Source of the DNA: Akkermansiaceae bacterium | GTDB lineage: Bacteria; Verrucomicrobiota; Verrucomicrobiia; Verrucomicrobiales; Akkermansiaceae | DNA length: 36,402 bases | Direction of reading: 5' to 3' | Assembly: GCA_903827375.1 (NCBI GenBank) | Contig: CAIKHZ010000318.1 | Span: forward strand, 1-36,402 | Shown here: piece by piece, positions 15,629 through 23,183 of the stretch | How the letters are laid out: each line of letters begins with the position of its first letter | How positions within the stretch are numbered: position 1 is the stretch's first letter | Notes under the pieces: generated by a model | Database searches by the model: none | What the model was told of the DNA's origin: nothing | The model's input: the letters and a program-made list of their open reading frames with translations, nothing else | Program-made: the position numbers and the translations under genes

Positions 15629-16024
15629 CTACCGATAGCGCCGACGGCGAACTTCCACAGAGGTGAATTCGCCGCAGTACGGGCAGCGAAAATGACCTTT
15701 TGTCAGAATGGTCACGGCCACCCGAAACCGGTAGCTGCCTAACAAGCGGAGAGCTCGGCGGTTCTTGACGCTGCCACTGATGGCGAGCGGCAAGCCAAGG
15801 CACAGCGGGCAACGGAGGCGGTTGACCAAGGCCCACAAAAAAATGGCCAGCAGCACGGAGACTCCCATCATGGCCAACCCAACGTGGGTTAGATCGTGGT
15901 CCACGATGATGAGTGAATACACCAGAAACACAGGCAAGCCGATGACGAGCAACCGGTTACAAAGCAACAGCATGGCTGCCATCCGGAACCTCCTCACGGT
16001 CTGTTGATTGGGCAATCGGTGCAT
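15629..16024 (-). CDS. Small membrane protein with two CxxC pairs (unknown function)
   Basis: 131 aa, not assigned to a named family. Two hydrophobic helices at about 17-40 and 47-67 are followed by CPLC (C72/C75) directly after the second helix, a basic stretch (KNRRALRLLGSYRFR), and CPYC (C114/C117) near a strongly basic end (VRRRRYR). The two pairs, about 39 residues apart, could form one zinc ribbon on the cytoplasmic side, or a redox pair. It sits between yicC and the pilT pair on the same strand, about 70 bp after the latter. Start at 16024 is the first ATG; a later ATG at residue 15 would also keep both helices. Confidence 0.65.
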   Translation of the reverse strand: MHRLPNQQTVRRFRMAAMLLLCNRLLVIGLPVFLVYSLIIVDHDLTHVGLAMMGVSVLLAIFLWALVNRLRCPLCLGLPLAISGSVKNRRALRLLGSYRFRVAVTILTKGHFRCPYCGEFTSVEVRRRRYR

Positions 16025-16091
16025 CAGGTGAACTCAGTCATAGCAATCAGCATGACAATTTGGTTAGTCCGTCAAAATCGTTAGTCCGGCG

Positions 16092-17201
16092 TCAGTGGTC
16101 GAGCGGGTTTTCACCTGAGGCATCGCCGAGGTGGGCGAGATTGGCCGGGAGGAATTTTTTGAAGCGGGTCTTATCGATGGCCTTCATATAGGCTTCTTGA
16201 GGTGAGATCATGCCTGAGCTCAGCTTGCTCCAGATGGATTCGTCCATGAATTGCATGCCCTCGGACTTGCCGCTGGTGATTACGTCGTAGAGTTTTTGGG
16301 TAGCGCCTTCGCGGATGATGGCGGCCACGGCCGGGGTGGCAAACATGATCTCATGGACCGCGGTGCGGCCGGGCCGGTCCACACGTTTGCACAGCAACTG
16401 GGCGACGACGCCCCGCAGCGAGGCGGCGAGCATGGTGCGAACCTGGGATTGCTGGTCCGCAGGGAACACGTCGATGATGCGGTCAACGGTCTTGCGGGCA
16501 TTGTTGGTGTGGAGGGTGCCAAAAACCAGCAGGCCGGTTTCTGCGGCGGTGAGGGCCAGAGAGATGGTTTCCAAGTCGCGCATTTCACCGACGAGTACAA
16601 TGTCTGAGTCTTCGCGCAACGAGGCACGCAGACCGTCGGCAAACGACGGCGTCTGGATGGGCACCTCGCGCTGAGTGATGATCGATCGCTTGTTCGAGTG
16701 AATGAACTCAATGGGTTCCTCGACGGTGATGATGTGCCGGCTGAAGTTGATATTGATGTAGTCTAACAATGCAGCGAGCGTCGTGCTCTTCCCTGAGCCA
16801 GTGGGACCGGTGACGAGGACCAGGCCAGAGCGCATGTGGCCGAACTCCTTGACAACGGACGGCACACCAAGGCTTTCCAGTGAGGCAATCTCGGTTGGAA
16901 TGAGTCGGAAAACCGCGGCCAAGCCGTTTTGTTGCTTGAAGTAATTGCAGCGGAATCGCGAGTCCAAGTCCATTTCGTAGGCGAAGTCGAGGTCACCGGT
17001 TTGCAGGTAGCGGGCGAAGGCGCTGGGCTCGCAAATTTCCTCGAGCATGGAGTGAAATCCTTCACCTTGCAGCAGCGGCTGTTCGGGGATGGGGATGACG
17101 GCACCGTGGACGCGGACCTTTGGCGGCTGGCCTTCAGAGAGATGGAGGTCAGATCCTTTGCTGTCGATTAGATAACGGAAGTAGGCGTCGATGTAAGCCA
17201 T
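16092..17201 (-). CDS. pilT: PilT-type twitching motility ATPase (pilus retraction)
   Basis: Cytoplasmic hexameric ATPase, 369 aa, that depolymerises type IV pili. N-terminal PAS-like domain (SKGSDLHLSEGQPPKVRVHG), then the secretion-ATPase core: Walker A GPTGSGKST at 132-140, Asp box HIITVEEPIEF, Walker B region DIVLVGEMRD, His box GTLHTN, and a C-terminal part with the Arg-rich end normal for the family. It lies 67 bp after a second PilT-type gene on the same strand. No pilB, pilC or pilin genes are in the window, so the assembly machinery must be encoded elsewhere. It keeps AETG in the core helix (LTAAETGLLVFGTLHT) as in true PilT. Confidence 0.94.
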   Translation of the reverse strand: MAYIDAYFRYLIDSKGSDLHLSEGQPPKVRVHGAVIPIPEQPLLQGEGFHSMLEEICEPSAFARYLQTGDLDFAYEMDLDSRFRCNYFKQQNGLAAVFRLIPTEIASLESLGVPSVVKEFGHMRSGLVLVTGPTGSGKSTTLAALLDYININFSRHIITVEEPIEFIHSNKRSIITQREVPIQTPSFADGLRASLREDSDIVLVGEMRDLETISLALTAAETGLLVFGTLHTNNARKTVDRIIDVFPADQQSQVRTMLAASLRGVVAQLLCKRVDRPGRTAVHEIMFATPAVAAIIREGATQKLYDVITSGKSEGMQFMDESIWSKLSSGMISPQEAYMKAIDKTRFKKFLPANLAHLGDASGENPLDH

Positions 17202-17268
17202 GGGTGGAGTGTCGGAAACGGATTGGAGTGGGAGAGGGAGTCGATGTGGGTAGGCGGGACGGTGGCCT

Positions 17269-18351
17269 TCAGGAGCGGAAGAACTCTCGCATTTGGTGTT
17301 TGTCCTCGGCGCGATAGAGGGATTCCTCGCGGGAGATGATGCCTTTGATATAGAGTTGGCGGAGCGATTCGTCCATGGTGATCATGCCGACGTTTTTGCC
17401 GGTTTGCATCACCCCGGGCAACATGAATGTCTTGCCCTCGCGGATGCAGTTGGCGACTGCCGGGGTGTTCACTAGCAATTCGAGGGCCAGCACGCGACCT
17501 CCGCCGTCGAGGCGCGGGACGAGTTGTTGGGAGAGCACGCCGCGCAGCGATTCGGAGACCATGACGCGGATTTGCTCGCGTTGATCCACCGGGAACACGT
17601 CCAGAACGCGGTCGAGGGTGCGGGGGGCATTGCCGGTATGGAGGGTGCCGAGAACGAGGTGGCCGGTTTCTGCGGCGGTCAGGGCGAGTTGGATGGTTTC
17701 GAGGTCGCGCATTTCACCGACCATGATGACGTCGGGATCTTCGCGGAGGGCGCCGCGGAGGGCCTTGCCGAAGGAATCGGTGTGGGCGTGGACTTCGCGC
17801 TGGTTGACGTGGCAGCCCTTGGATTCGAAGACATATTCGATGGGATCCTCGAGGGTGAGGATGTGGTCTTCGCGGTCTGTGTTGATAAAATCCACCAACG
17901 CTGCGAGGGTGGTGGATTTGCCAGAGCCCACGGATCCGGTGACGAGGATCAGGCCGTTTTGATAGCGGGTGAGCGGTGTGATGGCTTCGAGGGGCAGGCC
18001 GATGTCGGCCATGGAACGGATCTTGGTGTTGATGACGCGAAAGGCCATGTCATAACCGAGGCGTTGTTTGACGACCGAGGCGCGATAGCGGCCGTGGCCG
18101 TTGGCGTAGGCGAAATCCACGTCGCCTTTGTCCTGGAGGCGTGCCCATTCATTTGGGCCGAGGAACGAGCGAGCGAGTCGTTCCGTATCGTGCGGGGTGA
18201 GGTGAGGGTGGTCATCCCAGATAGGAGCGAGTTGACCGAAGCGTCTCCAGGCTGGGGGGTAGGACGTGGGAAGGTGAATATCGGAACACTCGTATTCACG
18301 TCCGAGCTGGAGATATTGGTCAACGTGATCGAGAACTTGATGGCCTGACAT
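17269..18351 (-). CDS. Second PilT/PilU-type ATPase
   Basis: 360 aa; paralogue of the neighbouring PilT. Walker A GSVGSGKST at 139-147, Asp box HILTLEDPIEYVF, Walker B region DVIMVGEMRD, and His box GTLHTG are all present, so it should be catalytically competent. The N-terminal domain (ECSDIHLPTSYPPAWRRFG) differs clearly from the first copy, suggesting old divergence rather than recent duplication. In other bacteria pilT is often followed by pilU, an accessory retraction ATPase, and this pair may be equivalent, but I cannot assign which copy is PilU from motifs alone. It precedes pilT with a 67-bp gap, probably in the same transcript. Confidence 0.92.
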   Translation of the reverse strand: MSGHQVLDHVDQYLQLGREYECSDIHLPTSYPPAWRRFGQLAPIWDDHPHLTPHDTERLARSFLGPNEWARLQDKGDVDFAYANGHGRYRASVVKQRLGYDMAFRVINTKIRSMADIGLPLEAITPLTRYQNGLILVTGSVGSGKSTTLAALVDFINTDREDHILTLEDPIEYVFESKGCHVNQREVHAHTDSFGKALRGALREDPDVIMVGEMRDLETIQLALTAAETGHLVLGTLHTGNAPRTLDRVLDVFPVDQREQIRVMVSESLRGVLSQQLVPRLDGGGRVLALELLVNTPAVANCIREGKTFMLPGVMQTGKNVGMITMDESLRQLYIKGIISREESLYRAEDKHQMREFFRS

Positions 18352-18406
18352 GATGATGCTGGTAGGAAAAAGTGGGTTAAAGAAAGTTGGAGGTGACTGA
18401 AAGCAG

Positions 18407-18814
18407 TTAGGTGGATGACTGTGATTTAGGGTTTCCGTTGCTGTTGGATCGTTGGCGCATCAGGGTGGCTGAGTGGAGTTGGGCCATGACGAATTGTTGG
18501 AGTTGGGTGGTCAACCAGGCTTTGACGAGTGGCCGGGCGGCAGTGACGGCAAGGGAACCCAGCAGACCGCTCCAGCTGCGGCGGGGTTTCGCAGTGGAGG
18601 GGGGACGCCGAAGCAGGAATGTGACAGTGAGCGCGGTGGTCAGGACCCCACCCAGCCAAGCAGACGGGTGGCGGCGCAAGGAATTGAGGACACGGCCGGG
18701 CACGTCCAGCCGTTGCCGGACGGCGGCGGCTTGTTTGCTGAGCTGGCTGCGGGATGCTTCGCTTAGACGAATCAATTGTTCGATTTGCGGGGTGCTTTGA
18801 GGGTGGCGATCCAT
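18407..18814 (-). CDS. YqjK-position small protein (third gene of a yqjD/yqjE-like set)
   Basis: 135 aa from the ATG at 18814. It begins inside the end of the holin-X/YqjE-like gene, overlapping it by 43 bp in another frame; starts further upstream would only extend a shadow of that gene. An N-terminal amphipathic stretch (QIEQLIRLSEASRSQLSKQA) is followed by WLGGVLTTALTVTFLL, a possible membrane helix, and a Ser/Asn/Gln-rich tail. I find no clear family motif. Its position after yqjD- and yqjE-like genes matches that of yqjK in enterobacteria, but the sequences are only loosely alike, so the name is positional. Function unknown. Confidence 0.6.
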   Translation of the reverse strand: MDRHPQSTPQIEQLIRLSEASRSQLSKQAAAVRQRLDVPGRVLNSLRRHPSAWLGGVLTTALTVTFLLRRPPSTAKPRRSWSGLLGSLAVTAARPLVKAWLTTQLQQFVMAQLHSATLMRQRSNSNGNPKSQSST

Positions 18815-19209
18815 TCGCGGTCTTTGAGGAATTCGGCGCGGGTGATTGGGAATGCGGGGCGCGAGGCTGCCCGGGCGCGCCGCAGAAAAATCCCTGCGGC
18901 CAGAGCATGGGCGGCGGCGGCGGCGAGAGCGAGCCAATGCCAGGGCCATGCTGTGATGGAGGCGAGCGCTGCGATGCCCCCGGCGAGGAGCAATGCCCAA
19001 GCGGAGATGATGGCGAGTGCGGCGAGGGCGATGAGCGCGGCCAGTTGGCCGGCTTGGCGGGCGGCGGATTTTGACTCGAGCTGGATCAGCGCGAGGCGCG
19101 AGCTGAGCAGGGCCAAAAGCGCCTCACTCCAACCCGCAGGAACCTCAGTCCGATGCTCGGTTGGGGCATCGGGAGATGGGAATGGGGCCATGCCGGGAGG
19201 AGCATTCAT
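18772..19209 (-). CDS. YqjE-like / phage holin superfamily (Holin-X, PF07332-type) membrane protein
   Basis: 145 aa. After a Pro-rich N-terminus comes the family pattern: a helix LLALLSSRLALIQLESKSAARQ leading into two membrane segments at about 52-78 and 83-108, then a charged tail with AEFLKDREWI. The name holin is historical; YqjE-like proteins are chromosomal inner-membrane proteins with no proven lytic role. It lies 71 bp after a yqjD-like gene and overlaps the next gene by 43 bp, so the three are very likely one operon. Nothing phage-related surrounds it. Confidence 0.75.
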   Translation of the reverse strand: MNAPPGMAPFPSPDAPTEHRTEVPAGWSEALLALLSSRLALIQLESKSAARQAGQLAALIALAALAIISAWALLLAGGIAALASITAWPWHWLALAAAAAHALAAGIFLRRARAASRPAFPITRAEFLKDREWIATLKAPRKSNN

Positions 19210-19280
19210 GAGGCGGGGAGCGCTCGTCCAAGCTCAGATATCTGGGGGCGAAGCGCTCTGGCGGAACGGGCTGGAATGAA

Positions 19281-19721
19281 TTATCGACGGACAATCAATC
19301 CGATCAGCACGCCCAAGCCAAGCGCGCCGACAACGCATTTGGTCGGGTTCTGGCGAATATAATCCTCAGCTGTGACGTGGAATTCCTTCGTCAATACGCG
19401 GGTGTCCCGCCATTGCTCAGCAGCGCTTTCCTGCAAGCGCTGTGCCCGCTCGGCGGCAGACTGCTTGAAATCATCGGCTTTCTCCACAGCGCTGGCTTTG
19501 ATTTGGCCGACTTTTTCGGTGGCAACTTCGCGGAAGTGCTGGGCGGACTCGATGGCCCGGTCCTTGAGGGTGGACGCCTGGGTGCTGACGTTGTGGGCGA
19601 GTTCCTTGGCCTTTTCTCCGGCGGCGGCACGCAGGTCGTTGGCGGCCTGAGCAACGGAGGGCAACGGAGTGAAACCGGTGTCCGGATCAAGACGGTTGGC
19701 GTTGGAGAGAGGATCTGTCAT
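19281..19721 (-). CDS. YqjD/ElaB-like DUF883 membrane-anchored protein
   Basis: 146 aa with the DUF883 design: a long Ala/Glu/Lys-rich helical region (about 25-125, with repeated AxEKAxDxxQSAAER-like units) followed by DYIRQNPTKCVVGALGLGVLIGLIVRR, a C-terminal membrane anchor with the GLxxGLxxRR ending. E. coli YqjD and ElaB associate with the inner membrane and with ribosomes and are made in stationary phase. The two genes downstream (YqjE-like and a third small one) complete the same order as yqjD-yqjE-yqjK. The helical part is longer than in E. coli YqjD (about 100 aa in total). Confidence 0.8.
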   Translation of the reverse strand: MTDPLSNANRLDPDTGFTPLPSVAQAANDLRAAAGEKAKELAHNVSTQASTLKDRAIESAQHFREVATEKVGQIKASAVEKADDFKQSAAERAQRLQESAAEQWRDTRVLTKEFHVTAEDYIRQNPTKCVVGALGLGVLIGLIVRR

Positions 19722-19831
19722 GGCTCACATTAGGTTGAATTTAGTCGGAGCCCCGTCATGGGGTTCCGCGTGCCGGAACCATGCCACGCCGAAGGCCCAC
19801 GGGCAAGGTGGGACTTGAAAAATCCTAAAAA

Positions 19832-22309
19832 TCAATTTCCTTCGACGGGGTGGGCCTTGGGGGGGAGAGACAAGATTTTGGATTGTTCCGGCGGGGGCTG
19901 GGTGAAGGGGGCATTGTTCCATTCTGGCTTGGTTAGGGGGCCACTGCCGCGGAATTGGAACAATCCGTAGAACGGTCGAAGCGGGAGGGTGACGATGCCG
20001 AGGAGGCCGCGGGCGTCCACCCGCAGCGTCATGTCCAAGGTGCGGTTTTTCAAATCCACCGAGCCATCTCCGCCAAACATCAGTGAGGTGGTGGACGTTT
20101 GGAAGTCATTGGTGTGTAGGATACCCTCTTTGATGGTGAAGGTGCAGAACGCAGTTCGCGCCTTCTCAAACCCTGCGTGGCCCTTGCCCAAAACCGCCGC
20201 CAACAAAGGCGAAAGCGGCCCCAGCATGGGTGCGGAAAACAACTCGGATTTTTCCACTGAGATCAGGCCGCTGCCGCTCATGGTATCGATTTTGTCCTGG
20301 TTGATGGCAAACTCGAGTCGCCCGGTGAGAGTGCCGCCGCCCTTCATGTTCAATCCGTAGGTCGCGTCGAGGGCCGCCAGCGAGAGGTCGGTGAAAGTGA
20401 AATCGCCGCTGATTTTCTTGGAGTTGACGACGTGGATTCGGGCCGCCACCGGGCCCTCGAAGGTGGTCGCTTCCAAGTCATCGATGAGCACCGAGTTGCC
20501 GCGGACCGTGACTTTGCCAGACGATTGCTCGAGGGTGATGTTTTTGCCCAGAAAGACATACTCCGTCGGGTCCTTGCTGCGAAACCCAATCGTCAGCACG
20601 CTGCGTCCCTGCGGCGTCACATCAATGATGCCCGAGGCGCTCAGCTGCGGCGGCCGGTGAAATCGATACACTTCCAGCGAATCCGCGATGGCCGGGGCAA
20701 ACAGCCGCAACACCGGAGCCGCCCAGATATTGCCAACGACGTCCTCGACGGTCACCGTTTTGTTGCCATCGTCGAAGCGGACGCGCCCGGCATGGACGGT
20801 GCCGCTGGTGGGGCCGGCGAAGGCTTTGCGGAGCGGGTAGTCCTGATAGTTAAAAACCACTGTGCCATCGGAAAAATCCAAGGCGCGGGCGTTGAGTGAC
20901 ATTTTGCATTGGGCTGAATCCACTGGGACGCCGCGGTAGCTGACGTTTTTGACGTGGCCGCTGCCACTGAAGGCCCAGGAACGTTTGTCGTTGACGTCGA
21001 AGCCACCCTCCAGGGCCACTTGGACGGCAGAGTTGTTGCGTTCGCTGAAGTCGTTGAGCACCTGCTCGAGCGGTTGGCCGACGAAAAACGGACGGTACAC
21101 GGCAATTGGCAGGGTGGTCTTGAGGGCCATGCGCAGCAGCGGCCCTTGGATCATCACCTTGCCGCTAGCCTCGCCGTCGGGCCGCACGCAGCGCAAATCG
21201 CGGAGATACGCTTCGCCATCGCGCCAGCTAAACGACCCCTCGATGAGCTTGAACGTCAGATCTCGAATCACCACCGCTTCACATCTGGCGTGGCCGGTCA
21301 CGTGTACCTGCGGCACGCCGTCGGCTCCCAATTTAAAATCCCCTTCCGCCTCCAGCGTCTGGTCCCCTCCAAAACTGATTTCCTGCAACGTCGGCAGCCC
21401 GAACCAGTCCTTGAGCAATGGCGGCATGTTGAGCGACGAGGTGCCGTCAAAATGCCCTGTGTGCCCGTCCATATCGTAGTCCACCCGGCCATCGAGTTTT
21501 CCGCGGGCATCGCGGGCATGCACTGAGCCAAGGGTGATCAGAGAGCCGCTTAGATTGCCTTCGGCGCTCACCTCATCAATCACATGTCCGTTTTTTTCCA
21601 CGGCAGTAACTTGCAGTGCCATGCGGGCTACCAGCGAGGCCGGGTCGGACAAATCGCCCTCAACGAAGACGCGCAGCGCTGGCGGATGGGACCGGTCGAA
21701 GTGCCAGTTTCTGAGTTCGGCGAGGATTTGGGAACATAGCAACTGCCGCGCCTCCCGGTTGGGATCGGCCTGGGCGGGGGCTCCGGTATCGCGGTACTTG
21801 AGCAAGCGGGCTCCGAGAGTCATCTCGATGCCCGCCACGGTGCCGTGGACGTCCCGCAGTTCCAATAACCTGCCGCCGGGCATCAGCAGCGTGCCGGTCA
21901 GCCCGCTCATTTCAAAAATTTCACTTGCTGGCTTGCCGGGTTCGATTGGCAATCGCAGGCTGGTATCACTGATCTGGACGCGCGTCAGACGCCACTCGCC
22001 GCGGGCAAGCTTCGTCTTGTCCACGGCAATGAGAATGCGCTCAAGTTGCGACAGCATCACGGCGTGTTGCGCATCAGCAAACACCCGCACCTCACTGGCA
22101 ACAATCCCCTTGAATGGAATGTAGCTCAGGCTCCCGATGGTCAGGTGAATCCCCTGCTTGGCCATTTCGCGCTCAATGGCCCCGCGCCAAGCGGCGGGTA
22201 AGCCGGTGTGATTGGCCCACCAAAGGATGCCGATGAGGGCAAAGGCCGCCACCACAACCACCAGATAGGCGGCGCTGCGGAGGTTGCGGAGAAGGTGCAG
22301 GCGGGTCAT
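19832..22309 (-). CDS. AsmA-like / bridge-like envelope protein
   Basis: 825 aa. An N-terminal signal anchor (SAAYLVVVVAAFALIGILWW) is followed by a periplasmic, beta-strand-rich body with the AsmA/YhdP pattern: an opening IERxMAKQGIHLTIGSLSYIPFKGIVASEVRV, repeated strand pairs (e.g. LSGSLITLGSVHARDARGKLDGRVDYD), and a C-terminal AsmA-type segment with GSGLISVEKSELFSAPMLG and a final FRGSGPLTKPEW. Proteins of this group are thought to form grooves that shuttle lipids between inner and outer membranes, and homologues are known in diderms only, which supports a two-membrane host. It precedes the yqjD-like gene by 110 bp. Partner and cargo unknown. Confidence 0.8.
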   Translation of the reverse strand: MTRLHLLRNLRSAAYLVVVVAAFALIGILWWANHTGLPAAWRGAIEREMAKQGIHLTIGSLSYIPFKGIVASEVRVFADAQHAVMLSQLERILIAVDKTKLARGEWRLTRVQISDTSLRLPIEPGKPASEIFEMSGLTGTLLMPGGRLLELRDVHGTVAGIEMTLGARLLKYRDTGAPAQADPNREARQLLCSQILAELRNWHFDRSHPPALRVFVEGDLSDPASLVARMALQVTAVEKNGHVIDEVSAEGNLSGSLITLGSVHARDARGKLDGRVDYDMDGHTGHFDGTSSLNMPPLLKDWFGLPTLQEISFGGDQTLEAEGDFKLGADGVPQVHVTGHARCEAVVIRDLTFKLIEGSFSWRDGEAYLRDLRCVRPDGEASGKVMIQGPLLRMALKTTLPIAVYRPFFVGQPLEQVLNDFSERNNSAVQVALEGGFDVNDKRSWAFSGSGHVKNVSYRGVPVDSAQCKMSLNARALDFSDGTVVFNYQDYPLRKAFAGPTSGTVHAGRVRFDDGNKTVTVEDVVGNIWAAPVLRLFAPAIADSLEVYRFHRPPQLSASGIIDVTPQGRSVLTIGFRSKDPTEYVFLGKNITLEQSSGKVTVRGNSVLIDDLEATTFEGPVAARIHVVNSKKISGDFTFTDLSLAALDATYGLNMKGGGTLTGRLEFAINQDKIDTMSGSGLISVEKSELFSAPMLGPLSPLLAAVLGKGHAGFEKARTAFCTFTIKEGILHTNDFQTSTTSLMFGGDGSVDLKNRTLDMTLRVDARGLLGIVTLPLRPFYGLFQFRGSGPLTKPEWNNAPFTQPPPEQSKILSLPPKAHPVEGN

Positions 22310-22391
22310 CTGGAAGTCGGCTTGCCCGCAGCCTATGAGGCCGCCCGTAAAAATGCAATCCGCAGCTTTCGCGGCTTCCGGCGCGATTCAG

Positions 22392-23090
22392 TCAGGCAAT
22401 GAGACCCGCCTCCCGAAATGAATAGTAAGCACTCCGCCCCGGTGAGGGCTTGCCGATGATGATGTGGTCAATGAAGCGCACTTGCATCAGGTTGGCGGCC
22501 TCCACTACCCGCCGGGTTGTGGATTCGTCAGAGCGGCTCGGGCTCGGATCGCCGGACGGGTGGTTGTGGATGAGGATGAAGCCGTAGGCGTCGCGGGTGA
22601 TGACCGGACGCAGAATTTCCCGCGGGTGGGCGTTGGATTCATTGACCGTGCCTAACGAAATCACGGTGGTGCCCTGGTGTTTCAGGCGGGTATCGACGGT
22701 AACGACGACGACTTGCTCCTGGGCCAAGTGGGCCATTTGAGGGCCGAAGGATTCGAGGATACGTTCCGGGGTGTCCAGAGGCAGCAGGTGGACTTGTTCG
22801 CGGGCGACGCGGGCACCGAGTTCAAAAGCGGCGGCGAGCTTGGATGCTTTGGCCATACCCAGGCCTTTTTCCTTAGCCAGTTCGGATACCGGCATGCTGC
22901 CTAGCGCGCTCATCGAGCCGTATTTGCTGATGAGATCCCGGCCGATGTCAATCGCGCTGTGGCCCTTGATGCCAGTGGATATGAACAATGCCATCAATTC
23001 AGAGTTGCTGAGGGCCCCAGGACCTAACAAAGCCAGTTTCTCCCGTGGTCGCTCGTCAAATGGCATGTCCTGGATGCGATGATTGCTCAT
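22392..23090 (-). CDS. radC: RadC-family JAB/MPN domain protein
   Basis: 232 aa, full length. N-terminal helix-hairpin-helix-like UPF0758 domain (RPREKLALLGPGALSNSELMALFI at its core) and a C-terminal JAB domain with the complete JAMM zinc motif HNHPSGDPSPSRSD, plus VRFIDHIIIGKPSPGRSAYYSFREAGLI at the end. Despite its name, the family has no established role in DNA repair; JAB domains are metalloprotease-like. All zinc ligands appear intact. It stands alone between the GH43-type gene (93 bp upstream) and the AsmA-like gene (82 bp downstream), all on the same strand. Confidence 0.96.
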   Translation of the reverse strand: MSNHRIQDMPFDERPREKLALLGPGALSNSELMALFISTGIKGHSAIDIGRDLISKYGSMSALGSMPVSELAKEKGLGMAKASKLAAAFELGARVAREQVHLLPLDTPERILESFGPQMAHLAQEQVVVVTVDTRLKHQGTTVISLGTVNESNAHPREILRPVITRDAYGFILIHNHPSGDPSPSRSDESTTRRVVEAANLMQVRFIDHIIIGKPSPGRSAYYSFREAGLIA

Positions 23091-23183
23091 AATGCATCCA
23101 AATTATCATTGTCCTCGAGCCGAAGGAAGGATGAATTCTGTGGAACTGACTTTTGCAACTATCAGAGATGCGGCCAGTCCCGG

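Noticed and set aside
17524..18348. 274-aa plus-strand ORF opposite the second PilT-type gene
   Set aside because: Antisense shadow; the minus-strand frame has all secretion-ATPase motifs.
18772..19209. Holin-like protein as a sign of prophage or a lysis system
   Set aside because: The Holin-X/YqjE family is chromosomal, its neighbour is YqjD-like, and no phage gene is nearby.
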